From assembly GCF_002156705.1 (NCBI RefSeq), contig NZ_CP019893.1:2604001-2668000 (forward strand): DNA of 64,000 bases, read 5' to 3'. Below the pieces are notes generated by a model that saw nothing but the letters and a program-made list of their open reading frames with translations, had not been told where the DNA came from and did no database searches. Positions 7,768 through 15,805 of this stretch are shown here, piece after piece. The stretch comes from Natrarchaeobaculum aegyptiacum (lineage in GTDB: Archaea; Halobacteriota; Halobacteria; Halobacteriales; Natrialbaceae). Numbering within the stretch: position 1 is the stretch's first letter; the number at the start of each line of letters is the position of its first letter. The translations under genes and the position numbers were made by a program.

Positions 7768-8766
7768 ATGTTCATTGGAATCGACGTACACAAGCGGTAC
7801 TCACAGATCGCAGTACTGGACAAAAACGGTGAGATCGTCGAAGAGGTTCGCGTCGAAAACGCGAACCTCGACGACTTTGCCCAGCGGTACGCTGGGTCCA
7901 AAGCCGCGCTTGAAGCCACCAGCAACTACTACCACATCCACGATACGCTTTCAGCGTATCTGGATGTGACTGTCGCTAACCCCGGCGAATTGAAGCTGAT
8001 CTCTGACTCGGATAAGAAAACTGACCGCGTTGATGCGAAACAACTCGCTCGAATGCTTCGGTTAGGCTCGGTTCCAGAAAGCTACGTTCCAACCGACGAG
8101 GTTCGGCAAGCCCGCGCACTCGTGCGCGGGCGCCAGAAACTCGTTGAGAACCGGACTGAGTACGCGAACAAGATCCATGGCTTGTTGAGTGACCACGGTA
8201 TCACCCGTGAGGTAAAGCCGTTGAGTGTGGAGGGACGAGAGTTCCTGGCGGAACTCTCGCTCCCGGCACCGTGGGACGCGTTGTTGGAGTCGTACCTGGA
8301 ACTGATTCAGGTGCTCACCGAGCAAATCGAATCGTTAGAAGCAGAGATCGAGGAGCGGGCTGGGTCTCTGAAGGAGACCCAGCTCCTGATGACGATTCCT
8401 GGTGTGAGTTACTTTACGGCGTTGACGATTTACGCGGAGTTGGGCGAGGTCAACCGGTTTGACCGGGCCAAGGAAGTTGTTAGCTACTTCGGGTTGAACC
8501 CGATAATCCGCGAGTCTGGCGACTCGCGGTTTGAGGGAAGCATCTCGAAGCGAGGGTCAGGACGGGTCCGGTGGCTGCTCGTTCAAGCGTCGTACACAGC
8601 GGTTCATACATGCGAAGACGAGTACCTTAGCCGGTTCTACAACCGGTTAGCTCGAAAGAAGAACTCGAAAACAGCGATTGTGGCAACCGCTCGGAAGTTG
8701 CTGGTTTCAATGTATCATATGCTGGACCGTGAGGAGGTGTACGATCCACCAGGGGTGAGTGCCTGA
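7768..8766 (+). CDS. IS110-family transposase (DEDD recombinase)
   Basis: The ATG at 7768 starts MFIGIDVHKRYSQIAV, the standard IS110 N-terminus; 332 residues. The RuvC-like DEDD residues are Asp6 (GIDVHK), Glu49 (ALEATSNYY), Asp86 and Asp89 (TDRVDAKQLARM). The C-terminal domain contains TIPGVSYFTALTI and EGSISKRGSGRVRWLL, the serine-containing second active site. No disruption is visible. Confidence 0.93.
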   Translation: MFIGIDVHKRYSQIAVLDKNGEIVEEVRVENANLDDFAQRYAGSKAALEATSNYYHIHDTLSAYLDVTVANPGELKLISDSDKKTDRVDAKQLARMLRLGSVPESYVPTDEVRQARALVRGRQKLVENRTEYANKIHGLLSDHGITREVKPLSVEGREFLAELSLPAPWDALLESYLELIQVLTEQIESLEAEIEERAGSLKETQLLMTIPGVSYFTALTIYAELGEVNRFDRAKEVVSYFGLNPIIRESGDSRFEGSISKRGSGRVRWLLVQASYTAVHTCEDEYLSRFYNRLARKKNSKTAIVATARKLLVSMYHMLDREEVYDPPGVSA

Positions 8767-8786
8767 GCGCCGCCGGGGCGGCGCTC
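8765..8786 (+). terminator. GC-rich hairpin directly after the transposase stop
   Basis: gagcgccgcc and ggcggcgctc form a near-perfect stem that begins within the stop codon. It is likely a terminator or part of the structured right end of the element. Confidence 0.5.
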
Positions 8787-9125
8787 ATTGGCTGGCTGGT
8801 GGCAGCGTGAGTGATTACTCTCGCAAACAGGAAGTCCCCCGCCTGATGGTTGTGACAGTAGCCACCGGTTCGCCGGTTGTCGATTCTAGGCCAGAAAACC
8901 ACAGCAAGTCCTTGTCGCCCGAAGAATTATCTTGGCAAACGTGGTTTGATCGATTAGCAGAATTTCCATAGGTGAATATAGAGGGAGAGTGCAGCACCGC
9001 GACTCTGTTTCTTTCGCGCCGGAATCGCTGAACTAGCCGCCCACTACACCTGCGAACTGATCAGCATTTCGAGTGGCGCAAGAGTTTTGTATGTCAGCAT
9101 AGTAGTGGGAATTAGGTGATTCAAA
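8787..9125. other. right flank of IS110 element and vapBC leader
   Basis: No gene seen. It contains accgg-ttcg-ccggt (about 8862-8875), a short stem closed by a TTCG tetraloop, then the right inverted repeat (8955-8969). The bases before 9126 form the vapBC promoter region. Confidence 0.4.
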
Positions 9126-9395
9126 ATGGGAAGGTCTGCATCTGAAGCGAACAGCGGGGAAGAACTCACACTCACAGTGGACGATAGAGGGCGGGTAACA
9201 CTCCCAAAAGAGGTTCGGGACCGATTAGGAATCGAATCAAACGATGAGGTTCCTGCAACCCTCGTCGGGTCGGTCCTTGAAGTCAACCCCAAACCAAGCT
9301 CGAAATTAGAAACAGCAACAGCCGGTCAGAAGAACTGGGAGAACACGACACCAACTGATGCCGGAGAAACCCTCTTCGGGCCGATGGACCAGTGA
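9126..9395 (+). CDS. AbrB/SpoVT-type antitoxin (VapB-like)
   Basis: 89 residues. The swapped-hairpin AbrB core is clear: LTLTVDDRGRVTLPKEVRDR followed by LGIESNDEVPATLVGSVLEV (residues about 14-55). The C-terminal 30 residues probably wrap the toxin. Its stop overlaps the GTG start of the PIN gene, so the two are translationally coupled. It is expected to repress the operon through the AbrB domain. Confidence 0.85.
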   Translation: MGRSASEANSGEELTLTVDDRGRVTLPKEVRDRLGIESNDEVPATLVGSVLEVNPKPSSKLETATAGQKNWENTTPTDAGETLFGPMDQ

Positions 9396-9886
9396 GCGAC
9401 TATCCGATGACTGATTCTCTCCCTACTGAAGTGACAGTTCTCACTGACGTGAACGTACTAGCAATCGCGCTCACCGATGATCATCCTGCACATGACGATG
9501 TGTATCCGTGGGTCCAAAACGCAATTGATGGGCCAAACGTCTTGCTCGTGTTTGATTATTATCCGTTGCGAGCGCAGTATCTGATGACGAGCAATTTTGG
9601 AGTAGACGCAGTTGATGCTCGAAATGCTATCCAATCACTTGTTCGTAGCCCTGCACGAATCGTCAGTGCCACCGAGACAACGCTGCTTGAGGCGTACGAG
9701 ATTAGCGCTGAGAAAAACCACGACGTGTACGATTCGTTCATCGTTGCGCTTGCACGAGCATATGACGCCGATTACTTGATTACAACTGACGGCGATTTCG
9801 ACGATCTTTGTGACGACGAAGATGTGAAATACGTCAATCCAATCCCAACTGAGACACGTGAGAAATTAACCCTAATTGATGGATAG
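9392..9886 (+). CDS. PIN-domain toxin (VapC-like ribonuclease)
   Basis: Up to 164 residues from GTG 9392; an in-frame ATG at 9407 is an alternative. PIN acidic residues are visible in VLTDVNVLAIAL, in TETTLLEAYEIS, and in HDVYDSFIVALARAYDADYL plus ITTDGDFDDL. VapC toxins are Mg-dependent RNases, commonly cutting tRNA. It directly follows the AbrB antitoxin with a 4-base overlap. Confidence 0.85.
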   Translation: MSDYPMTDSLPTEVTVLTDVNVLAIALTDDHPAHDDVYPWVQNAIDGPNVLLVFDYYPLRAQYLMTSNFGVDAVDARNAIQSLVRSPARIVSATETTLLEAYEISAEKNHDVYDSFIVALARAYDADYLITTDGDFDDLCDDEDVKYVNPIPTETREKLTLIDG

Positions 9887-9987
9887 TATGGTCTGTGATG
9901 CATATGCGGCCTGCACTGACCGATCAGTGCCTTCGCAAATCAAGCCACGCTTTGTGTGACATTCGCGCTGTGTATTCCCTATAAAAA

Positions 9988-10412
9988 CTATCGTCGCCTG
10001 AGGGTTTCAACAAGACCATCCTTCTCTAAAAGTTGGACTGCGACAGCTGCAAGCGCGGCATCTGCCTTCTCGATTTGGTCTTCGGTCCGGTTTGACGAAC
10101 GAGCGATGAACGTTCGGACATCATCCATCACTCGTGAAACCGTCCCCTTCGTGGAGTCGGGTTCGGTAGCGATCTGGACCCACTCGGCGTCGATCGCGCT
10201 GTTGATCGGCGTCTGTCCTGGAGTGCTACGGTCCGGTGCTCCGCCCAGTTCGTCGTAGACGCGCTGTGGAACACAAACGTGAGATCGTTCTGTGCCGCGA
10301 ATCGTTCGAGTGCAGCGTACGTGTTGTTCTGCTGTCGGCCACAGGCGATAAACAGACCCGAATCTGCTATCCAGGCTACGGACCCCTGAAACGGGTCGAA
10401 AGACTCACTCAT
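9988..10412 (-). pseudogene. PIN-domain gene, frameshifted and 3'-truncated
   Basis: The minus-strand start is intact (MSESFDPFQGSVAWIADSGL; Asp17 is the first PIN acid). Near 10266-10272 the frame must change to continue into VPQRVYDELGGAPD, EWVQIATEPDSTKGTV and KADAALAAVAVQLLEKDG, all PIN-like. One missing base after TTT GTG explains it. The protein then ends after LVETLRRR without the usual TTD block of PIN domains, exactly at a sequence that has a 16-bp inverted match at 7500. The toxin is thus very likely inactive. It follows its HTH partner by 12 bases. Confidence 0.7.
9999..10014 (-). repeat. 16-bp inverted match, right arm
   Basis: Reverse complement of 7500-7515, located at the truncation point of the PIN pseudogene. 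Confidence 0.5.
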
Positions 10413-10424
10413 CGTTTCCGCCCC

Positions 10425-11006
10425 TCATTCATCTGCAACCGGTTGATCACGAGCGTTACGGATGTCTTCGAAGTAGGGATCTACCACCTTCATATCCTGC
10501 ACGACATCTCCCAGTGCTTGGAGAACGGCAATAGCAAACGCGTATTGAAGATCGAGTTCCCGGGCAGCGATTCGTTCGGGCATTTCTCCCTCGGCGTACG
10601 GTATCGCGTATGTGAGAGCAGCTGCGAGCTTCCCGAGCCCGTGTTTTTCGATTAGGAGGTCAAGGTCCTGATCTTGGGGCGAGCACCCGAACGCTTCAAC
10701 GAGCGTTGGGGTGACCGTATATTCGTCTCCGTCGAGGTTCGCGGTGAGTGTAACTGGAATCGCCGAATAGGTGTGCGTCTTCTGCTCCTCATCTCGGGTC
10801 AGCACGCCGAGTTCGACGAGCGTCCCTGTGTCCGAGTACGCCGTAGTGCGTGGCATCTCCAGTTTGTCGACAATATCGTCGATAGTGACATCTCCCTCTC
10901 GCAGGACAAACGTGTAGAGACGAGCCAGTCGCGGCTCTTCCAGGAGCTGTGCGACCGACATGAGACCGTTGATCGCTCGTTCGGGGTCACCGGCGGCCTC
11001 CGACAT
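10425..11006 (-). CDS. winged-helix regulator paired with the PIN pseudogene
   Basis: 193 residues from ATG 11006 (MSEAAGDPERAINGLMS). An ATG at 11015 is also in frame, but 11006 fits better with a TATA-like AT-rich box 20-35 bases upstream. The winged helix spans residues about 25-90 (EGDVTIDDIVDKLEMPRTTA, TLVELGVLTRDEEQKTH). A C-terminal helical domain follows. This kind of HTH gene just ahead of a PIN-domain gene is a common haloarchaeal pairing, so it is probably an orphaned antitoxin or repressor. Confidence 0.75.
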   Translation of the reverse strand: MSEAAGDPERAINGLMSVAQLLEEPRLARLYTFVLREGDVTIDDIVDKLEMPRTTAYSDTGTLVELGVLTRDEEQKTHTYSAIPVTLTANLDGDEYTVTPTLVEAFGCSPQDQDLDLLIEKHGLGKLAAALTYAIPYAEGEMPERIAARELDLQYAFAIAVLQALGDVVQDMKVVDPYFEDIRNARDQPVADE

Positions 11007-11025
11007 ACAATTCATGATTTGTGTG

Positions 11026-11041
11026 TTGAATAATAACGCTT
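11026..11041. promoter_or_regulatory. shared 16-bp motif, copy 2 (promoter of HTH/PIN unit)
   Basis: ttgaataataacgctt, 15/16 identical to 4585-4600. On the minus strand it contains ttattatt about 25-30 bases before the ATG at 11006, so here it probably includes the TATA box. Confidence 0.4.
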
Positions 11042-11133
11042 GGGGAGAGAGAGAAGATCGTTTGGTTGATTCACTTCAACGCCAAGTGACTCACACGAGC
11101 TACATTTCGGGCCAAGAGGCATTTGGAGCACCA

Positions 11134-11460
11134 CTACTCCAAGTATCTTCGGCGTTGCTCCATTTTCGTTTTCTCGCTTCGTTTGTCGTAATGGATTTCC
11201 AGAACTCGTGAGCTGACGTTCATCCGGTTACTGACGACATCTGTCGGGACGTCCTGAGTGAGATGGTACGTTATTGATCCACGTCGTATCGCGTGAGGGG
11301 GAACTGAAGACGGGCAGAGACTCGGCGATTTCTGGGTATCGTTGAGGGCTTCGCAAGTAGCGAAGTCCCTGTTGTGGGGACAGACCCCGGTGTATACGCA
11401 GGGACGAGTCCATCGGTAGATAGTAATCCGAAGTGTATTCTTATTATATAATTGGCCATT
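11134..11460 (-). pseudogene. tyrosine integrase, C-terminal fragment
   Basis: The frame on the minus strand contains IYRWTRPC, a cysteine cluster (CPHNRDFATCEA), SVPPHAIRRGSITYHL, DVPTDVVSNRMNVSSRVLEI, HYDKRS and finally KMEQRRRYLE. This matches the end of haloarchaeal phage-type integrases: the catalytic HxxR (HAIR) and the nucleophilic Tyr in HYD are present. The N-terminal and the first half of the catalytic domain are absent; sequence above about 11460 is unrelated. It reads back towards the island, so it is likely the leftover integrase of the element inserted at tRNA-Ile. Confidence 0.75.
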
Positions 11461-11671
11461 GGCACGGGCCGTCGCCAGAATATGGCTGTAACGCTGAATA
11501 TGGTACGTCTCCCCGTGGGCGGTGGGTCGAGGTGGGTGAAACTGGAGTCGATCGAGTCGAACTGATCCCCAGTGCACATGCCCACGTCATTCTGTGCTCC
11601 GACGACCGAGAACGCCCGCTCGAGCGTACCGTGGGCGAGTGAAGGACGCTGTCCTCGAGCCTCGAGCCCCG
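11461..11671. other. junction between island and GC-rich core
   Basis: No gene seen. Base composition rises sharply. No copy of the tRNA-Ile 3' end was found here, so the right attachment site appears deleted. Confidence 0.4.
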
Positions 11672-12406
11672 TCAGGCGGCCTGACTCGTCGCCGACCGAT
11701 ACTGGCCTTGCCAGCCGAACTCGAGCCAGGCCACACTGAGCGTGACCATCGCGGCGCCGACGACGTCCACGTAGCCGCCACCGTGGCCGACGACGACGAG
11801 GGGGATGCCGGCGAGCAGGAGGACGGGAACGAGCGGCGCCCCGGAGCGCCGGAGCAGGACGCCGAGAGCGATCGTCGAGACGGTGATCCCGGCCGATCCG
11901 ATCAGTACGAGGGCGGCGACCAGTGGGTCCGTGGCCATCGCCTCGAGGGCCGCGGCGACGCCGGCCTGTTGTTCGCTCGGCAGCCCCTGGCCGGATCGAA
12001 CCAGGAGCCCGGTTGCGAGTCCGGCGATCGCCTCGAACGCGAGGTAGGCGACGAGGTAGACGGCGACGCCGATCCGTCCGATCGTCGCCAGTCGTCCCGC
12101 GTACTCCGCGAGGAGGAGGTACACGCTCACGCCGAGGAGCCCGAAGAGGGGGAGCAACGCGACGTGGACGTGGAACCACTGGTCTGCGACGGGTGTGAGA
12201 CTCTCGTAGAGGTTCTCGCCGCCGTGGGGGTGGACCGCCAGGACGACACCAAGAGCGATCGGCGTCCCGAGGAGGACGAGCCAGCGTATCGCGTTGGTCA
12301 CTGGCCCGGGTCGGCCATCGAGCCCCGTGCCGGGGTAGCGCCTACTACCGGCACCGGACGCGAGCGTCCCGTCCCCGTCGCCGGCGGATGAACGACGTTC
12401 GGTCAT
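11672..12406 (-). CDS. multi-pass membrane protein, unknown function
   Basis: 244 residues. After a Gly/Arg-rich N-terminal tail there are about six hydrophobic segments (for example WLVLLGTPIALGVVLAV, VALLPLFGLLGVSVYLLL, IGVAVYLVAYLAFEAIAGLA, PLVAALVLIGSAGITVSTI, LVPVLLLAGIPLVVVG). A His-rich loop (HPHGGEN) follows the first segment. Its start codon overlaps the stop of the methyltransferase gene (ATGA), so the two are cotranscribed. No family recognised with confidence. Confidence 0.75.
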   Translation of the reverse strand: MTERRSSAGDGDGTLASGAGSRRYPGTGLDGRPGPVTNAIRWLVLLGTPIALGVVLAVHPHGGENLYESLTPVADQWFHVHVALLPLFGLLGVSVYLLLAEYAGRLATIGRIGVAVYLVAYLAFEAIAGLATGLLVRSGQGLPSEQQAGVAAALEAMATDPLVAALVLIGSAGITVSTIALGVLLRRSGAPLVPVLLLAGIPLVVVGHGGGYVDVVGAAMVTLSVAWLEFGWQGQYRSATSQAA

Positions 12407-13161
12407 CGGTCGACACCCCGGTGATCGCCGTCGGGTGGCTCACAGACGATTCCCGTGATGCGACCGAACTGGGCGGTTTCGACCTCCGCGACGGGGAGGC
12501 CCGCCCGGTCGACGACCTCGAGTGGCTCCTGGGTCAGCCGACAGCCGGACTGTTCGTAGTGGGCGTCGGCGCGCCACTCCTGAACGCGAGCGAGGAGTGG
12601 GTTGTCGCTGCGGCCGTGCTCGAGCAAGAGGATTTGTCCGTCTGGCTGACAGACCCGGCCCATCTCCCGGAGGGCTGCCTCCTGGTCCGGAAACGTACAC
12701 GTCGAAAACGACGAGATAACGGTGTCGAAGCTGTCGTCGTCGAATTCGAGCGCCTGGGCATCCATCCGTTCGACCGTGCCGTCTCGGTCGAGGGCCTCGA
12801 GTTCCGCGCGAGCCTGTTCGATCAGCGGCTCGCTGATGTCGATACCGACGATGTCGGCTGCCTCGGGCAGGTACCGGAAGTTCGATCCCGATCCACAGGC
12901 CACGTCGAGCACGCGACCCTCGGCGGAGTCGAACTGACGGCGACGGTAGCGGCCGGTGAGCAGGTGGTCGAGCCACCCCAGTCGGTCGATCCAGGGTGCG
13001 TTTCGCGCGTAGACGTCCTGAACATCCTCGAGCGTCATCGTTCCGGTCTTCGCCGACTCCGTGTGCGGAGACGCCACTTCGTCGGGCGAGCGTGCGTCGG
13101 TCGGTCCTGAATCGGGTGGCTGTGAACTCTCGAGCGCGTCGTGTGGTTCGTATCGGGTCAT
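12403..13161 (-). CDS. class I SAM-dependent methyltransferase
   Basis: 252 residues. An acidic 45-residue leader precedes the methyltransferase core. Motif I is VLDVACGSGSNFRYLP, the acidic loop IVGIDISEPLIEQA binds the SAM ribose, and ERMDAQALEFDDDSFDTVIS covers motifs II-III. This is the Methyltransf_11/UbiE-like class; the substrate cannot be predicted. It overlaps the downstream membrane-protein gene by 4 bp. Confidence 0.85.
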   Translation of the reverse strand: MTRYEPHDALESSQPPDSGPTDARSPDEVASPHTESAKTGTMTLEDVQDVYARNAPWIDRLGWLDHLLTGRYRRRQFDSAEGRVLDVACGSGSNFRYLPEAADIVGIDISEPLIEQARAELEALDRDGTVERMDAQALEFDDDSFDTVISSFSTCTFPDQEAALREMGRVCQPDGQILLLEHGRSDNPLLARVQEWRADAHYEQSGCRLTQEPLEVVDRAGLPVAEVETAQFGRITGIVCEPPDGDHRGVDR

Positions 13162-13358
13162 TGGTGGTCACCTCGATCCTCGTTCGACCAGACGCCGATC
13201 CGGCCCTTAAATATTATCGAATAATTGATATATTACCGGCTCGCTTGCAAAATCGTCGTTGAGCCATCGACTGCGATCCCGAGCGACTGACTCCATTCGA
13301 GGTGGTTCACGAGGAAATGGTGTCCGTGGCGCTCAACGGTGCTTTTGTAACGATTGTG

Positions 13359-14288
13359 TCACGGTTCGGTCAGTCGCCCCCCTCGTCCGCGCACGCGCTC
13401 GGTCCGGATGGTTCGGGCGTCGTCGTCGAGGAACATCCGTAGCTCCGCGTTTCCGTGGCGAAAGACGACGCGGTACTCCGCTGGGTCGGTCGCGATCCGA
13501 TCGGCAGTCCACTGGCCCGCCACGAGGTGGTCGTAGAGTTCCCACCAGCCGTGCTGGACGAGGTCGACGCCGTGGTCCCAGTGAAAGGCGATCGGCGGCG
13601 TGCGGAACGCGGCGGCGTAGGCAAGCGGTCCGCTGAATCGTCGGAGGCACGCTTCACACTCGTGCATCGTGAAGTGTGAAATCGGCACCTCCTCGAGCGT
13701 CGCCAGATCGTCCACGCTGTAGACGTCGGTTTCGACTCGTCCGGCACACTCCGGGCAGACGCCCGCCTGGACCAGTCCGAACTCTGCCCACTGTTTGCGC
13801 GTGAGCGACTCCAGCAGTGCCTCTCCAGAGGAGGCGCGCGCCTGGGCGGGCGTGACGATGTAGCCGGTTACCGGTCGATCACAGGCCTGACAGCGGACCA
13901 CGAAGTACTGGTCGTCAAGCCCTGCCTCGAGTGCGGTCTCCTCGCAGTAGAAACAGGTCCCGTCGGTCTCGATGGTGCCGACGTCGGTCGGTTCGTGGAA
14001 GTTCTCCGCGAGAATGAACCGGACGATCTGGTCACCGGCGTGGGTGAGTGCGTAGCCGTCGTCGTCTTTTCGCAGATACGTTCCGGTGAGCTCGCCGAGG
14101 TGGTACGACAGTTTCGAGGTGTTGTCGACGTCGACGCGGTCGTAGATCTCGGAGAACGCCAGCGACTCGAATCCCGGGCTCGAGGGGTCCTGTTCGTACT
14201 GAGCTACGGCGACTGCCCGGAGGATGGTCACCCGGCTCGGATCGGAGAGGAGAGCGAACGCGTCGGCCGCCGTCTGCGCAGCGGTCAT
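13359..14288 (-). CDS. ArsR-like winged-helix regulator with cysteine-pair motifs
   Basis: 309 residues. The N-terminal winged helix (FALLSDPSRVTILRAVAVAQ, then DVDNTSKLSYHLGELTG) is ArsR/HTH_20-like. The middle has CxxC pairs typical of zinc ribbons (CFYCEE, CQACDR, CPECAG, CEACLR), followed by a mixed domain rich in Trp and His. It is a common haloarchaeal regulator type without a known ligand. It is divergent from the metallophosphoesterase gene. Confidence 0.8.
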   Translation of the reverse strand: MTAAQTAADAFALLSDPSRVTILRAVAVAQYEQDPSSPGFESLAFSEIYDRVDVDNTSKLSYHLGELTGTYLRKDDDGYALTHAGDQIVRFILAENFHEPTDVGTIETDGTCFYCEETALEAGLDDQYFVVRCQACDRPVTGYIVTPAQARASSGEALLESLTRKQWAEFGLVQAGVCPECAGRVETDVYSVDDLATLEEVPISHFTMHECEACLRRFSGPLAYAAAFRTPPIAFHWDHGVDLVQHGWWELYDHLVAGQWTADRIATDPAEYRVVFRHGNAELRMFLDDDARTIRTERVRGRGGRLTEP

Positions 14289-14382
14289 ATCTACCCGGCC
14301 AGTGTGTGACGAGTTGAATCTATGGGGGTTGAACCCATGGGTGCGACCATCTCGTCTCTCGCGTCCCTGCGAACGGGCACCT

Positions 14383-14392
14383 TTTTTACGCG
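14383..14392 (+). promoter_or_regulatory. TATA-like box of the metallophosphoesterase gene
   Basis: ccttttttac lies 22-31 bases before the ATG at 14414, fitting a leaderless transcript. Confidence 0.4.
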
Positions 14393-14413
14393 CAGGACAG
14401 AGGGTGGGAGACG

Positions 14414-15784
14414 ATGGGAACCGACGGCGACGGGAGTGGGGACGGCCGCGTCTACTACGTCATCAGCGACCTCCACATCGGCGGTGACGAGCAACTCGAG
14501 GAGGTCGAGTTCTTAGACGAGCTACTCGCGTTCCTCGAGCGCCTCGAGGAGACCGACGAGGACGCCGAGTTGATAATCAACGGCGACGCGTTCGGGCTCT
14601 GGGAGTTCACGCAGGTCGAGGGCATCGAGAAGTTCGAGATGCTCGAGGAGACGTATCCAGAGCTGTTCGAGCAACTGCGCGCGACGGGTGAGAACGTTCA
14701 GGTCACGCTGTTGCCGGGGAATCACGATCACGAACTCGCGGCCTACGACGAGTACGTCGAGCGCTTTGCAGCCTACAACGTCGACCTCTGTCAGGAGCAG
14801 TCGATCACGCGGCCGGTCGGCGAGCAGGCGATCCACTTCGAGCACGGCCACCAGCACGACCAGAACAACCGGATCGAAGACTGGGGCAATCCCCACGCGA
14901 CGCCGCTTGGGTACTACTACAACACGCTCGTGACGAGTCGGGCGGGCAAGCTCTCCGACCGCGGACGGTACAACTGGCTGAAAGACGTTCAGGCGGTGAC
15001 GCCGACCGAGCGGATGCCGGTCTGGCTCTTCTCGAAGTACTTCTACCGGGAGATGAACCCGCTCTTGCGGTATTCGCTGGTGCCGTTTCTCCTGCTGTTC
15101 AACATCAGCGCTCTGCTCGCGATCCTCGCTGGCCTCGACTTGCTCGGGATCTACTCGATCCCGACCGAGCAGGCCGCCGACGCGTTCAGCCAGTTCGGAC
15201 GCGCGGGCGCGGCTGCCTGGTTCCTTCTCTCGCTCAACGTCACCGTCGTCGGCCTGTTGCTTCTCGTCGGCATCCCGCTGTACTTCATTCGACGGGACGT
15301 TCGCAAGACGATCAACCGCTTCGGCGTCTTCGAGACCGAGTTGACCGTCGACCCGGAGACGCCCTACTACGACGCCGCTCGAGCGGTCTTCGCCGAGCAA
15401 CCGGAGACGACGATCTACTGCTTCGGTCACACGCACCGTCCGACGATTCAGGAGGTCGACGGCGGGATCCTCGTCAACACCGGAACGTGGCTCAAACGTC
15501 TCCACCGCCGTGACGGCATCATCGGCATCCTGCCACCGGTCTTCTATCCGTCCTACCAGCTCGCGTCCGTGCGCATCGAAGCCGACGCGGAGGAAGATGG
15601 CGTCGTCGTCGAGTTCGAACGGATCACCAAGCCCAGTCCCGCGACGGAGGAACTCACCAGAACGGAACGATTCTTCACCGTCGGCAGGGAGCCCGAACCC
15701 GAGTTCCCTGATCGGTACGTCGTCCCAAACGACGAGATGAGAACGGAGACGGAACGAGCAGTGTCGACGGACGCTCCGTCGTGA
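14414..15784 (+). CDS. membrane-anchored metallophosphoesterase
   Basis: 456 residues. All calcineurin-like metal motifs are visible: SDLHIGGDE (18-26), NGDAFG (56-61), GNHDHE (102-107), HGHQHD (144-149) and GHTHRP (338-343). Between the fourth and fifth motifs lie two strong transmembrane segments (about 219-245 and 264-292), so the catalytic domain is interrupted by a membrane hairpin. The start codon fits the TATA-like box. Substrate unknown; related proteins hydrolyse UDP-diacylglucosamine or other phosphoesters. Confidence 0.85.
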   Translation: MGTDGDGSGDGRVYYVISDLHIGGDEQLEEVEFLDELLAFLERLEETDEDAELIINGDAFGLWEFTQVEGIEKFEMLEETYPELFEQLRATGENVQVTLLPGNHDHELAAYDEYVERFAAYNVDLCQEQSITRPVGEQAIHFEHGHQHDQNNRIEDWGNPHATPLGYYYNTLVTSRAGKLSDRGRYNWLKDVQAVTPTERMPVWLFSKYFYREMNPLLRYSLVPFLLLFNISALLAILAGLDLLGIYSIPTEQAADAFSQFGRAGAAAWFLLSLNVTVVGLLLLVGIPLYFIRRDVRKTINRFGVFETELTVDPETPYYDAARAVFAEQPETTIYCFGHTHRPTIQEVDGGILVNTGTWLKRLHRRDGIIGILPPVFYPSYQLASVRIEADAEEDGVVVEFERITKPSPATEELTRTERFFTVGREPEPEFPDRYVVPNDEMRTETERAVSTDAPS

Positions 15785-15805
15785 CTACCCCGACCACCGC
15801 CCCAC

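Larger units (their letters stand above)
7550..8969 (+). mobile_element. IS110-family element, about 1.42 kb
   Basis: The transposase gene (7768-8766) is flanked by about 218 bases upstream and about 200 downstream without genes. These end in a 15-bp inverted pair: atggaaattctgcta at 7550-7564 and its reverse complement at 8955-8969. Elements of the IS1111 branch of IS110 have such subterminal inverted repeats. No target duplication is seen, as expected for this family. The exact ends could lie a few bases outside the repeats. Confidence 0.55.

Noticed and set aside
11461-11577. N-terminal extension of the integrase-stub frame
   Set aside because: Residues before about position 40 do not resemble integrases and are probably unrelated flanking sequence.
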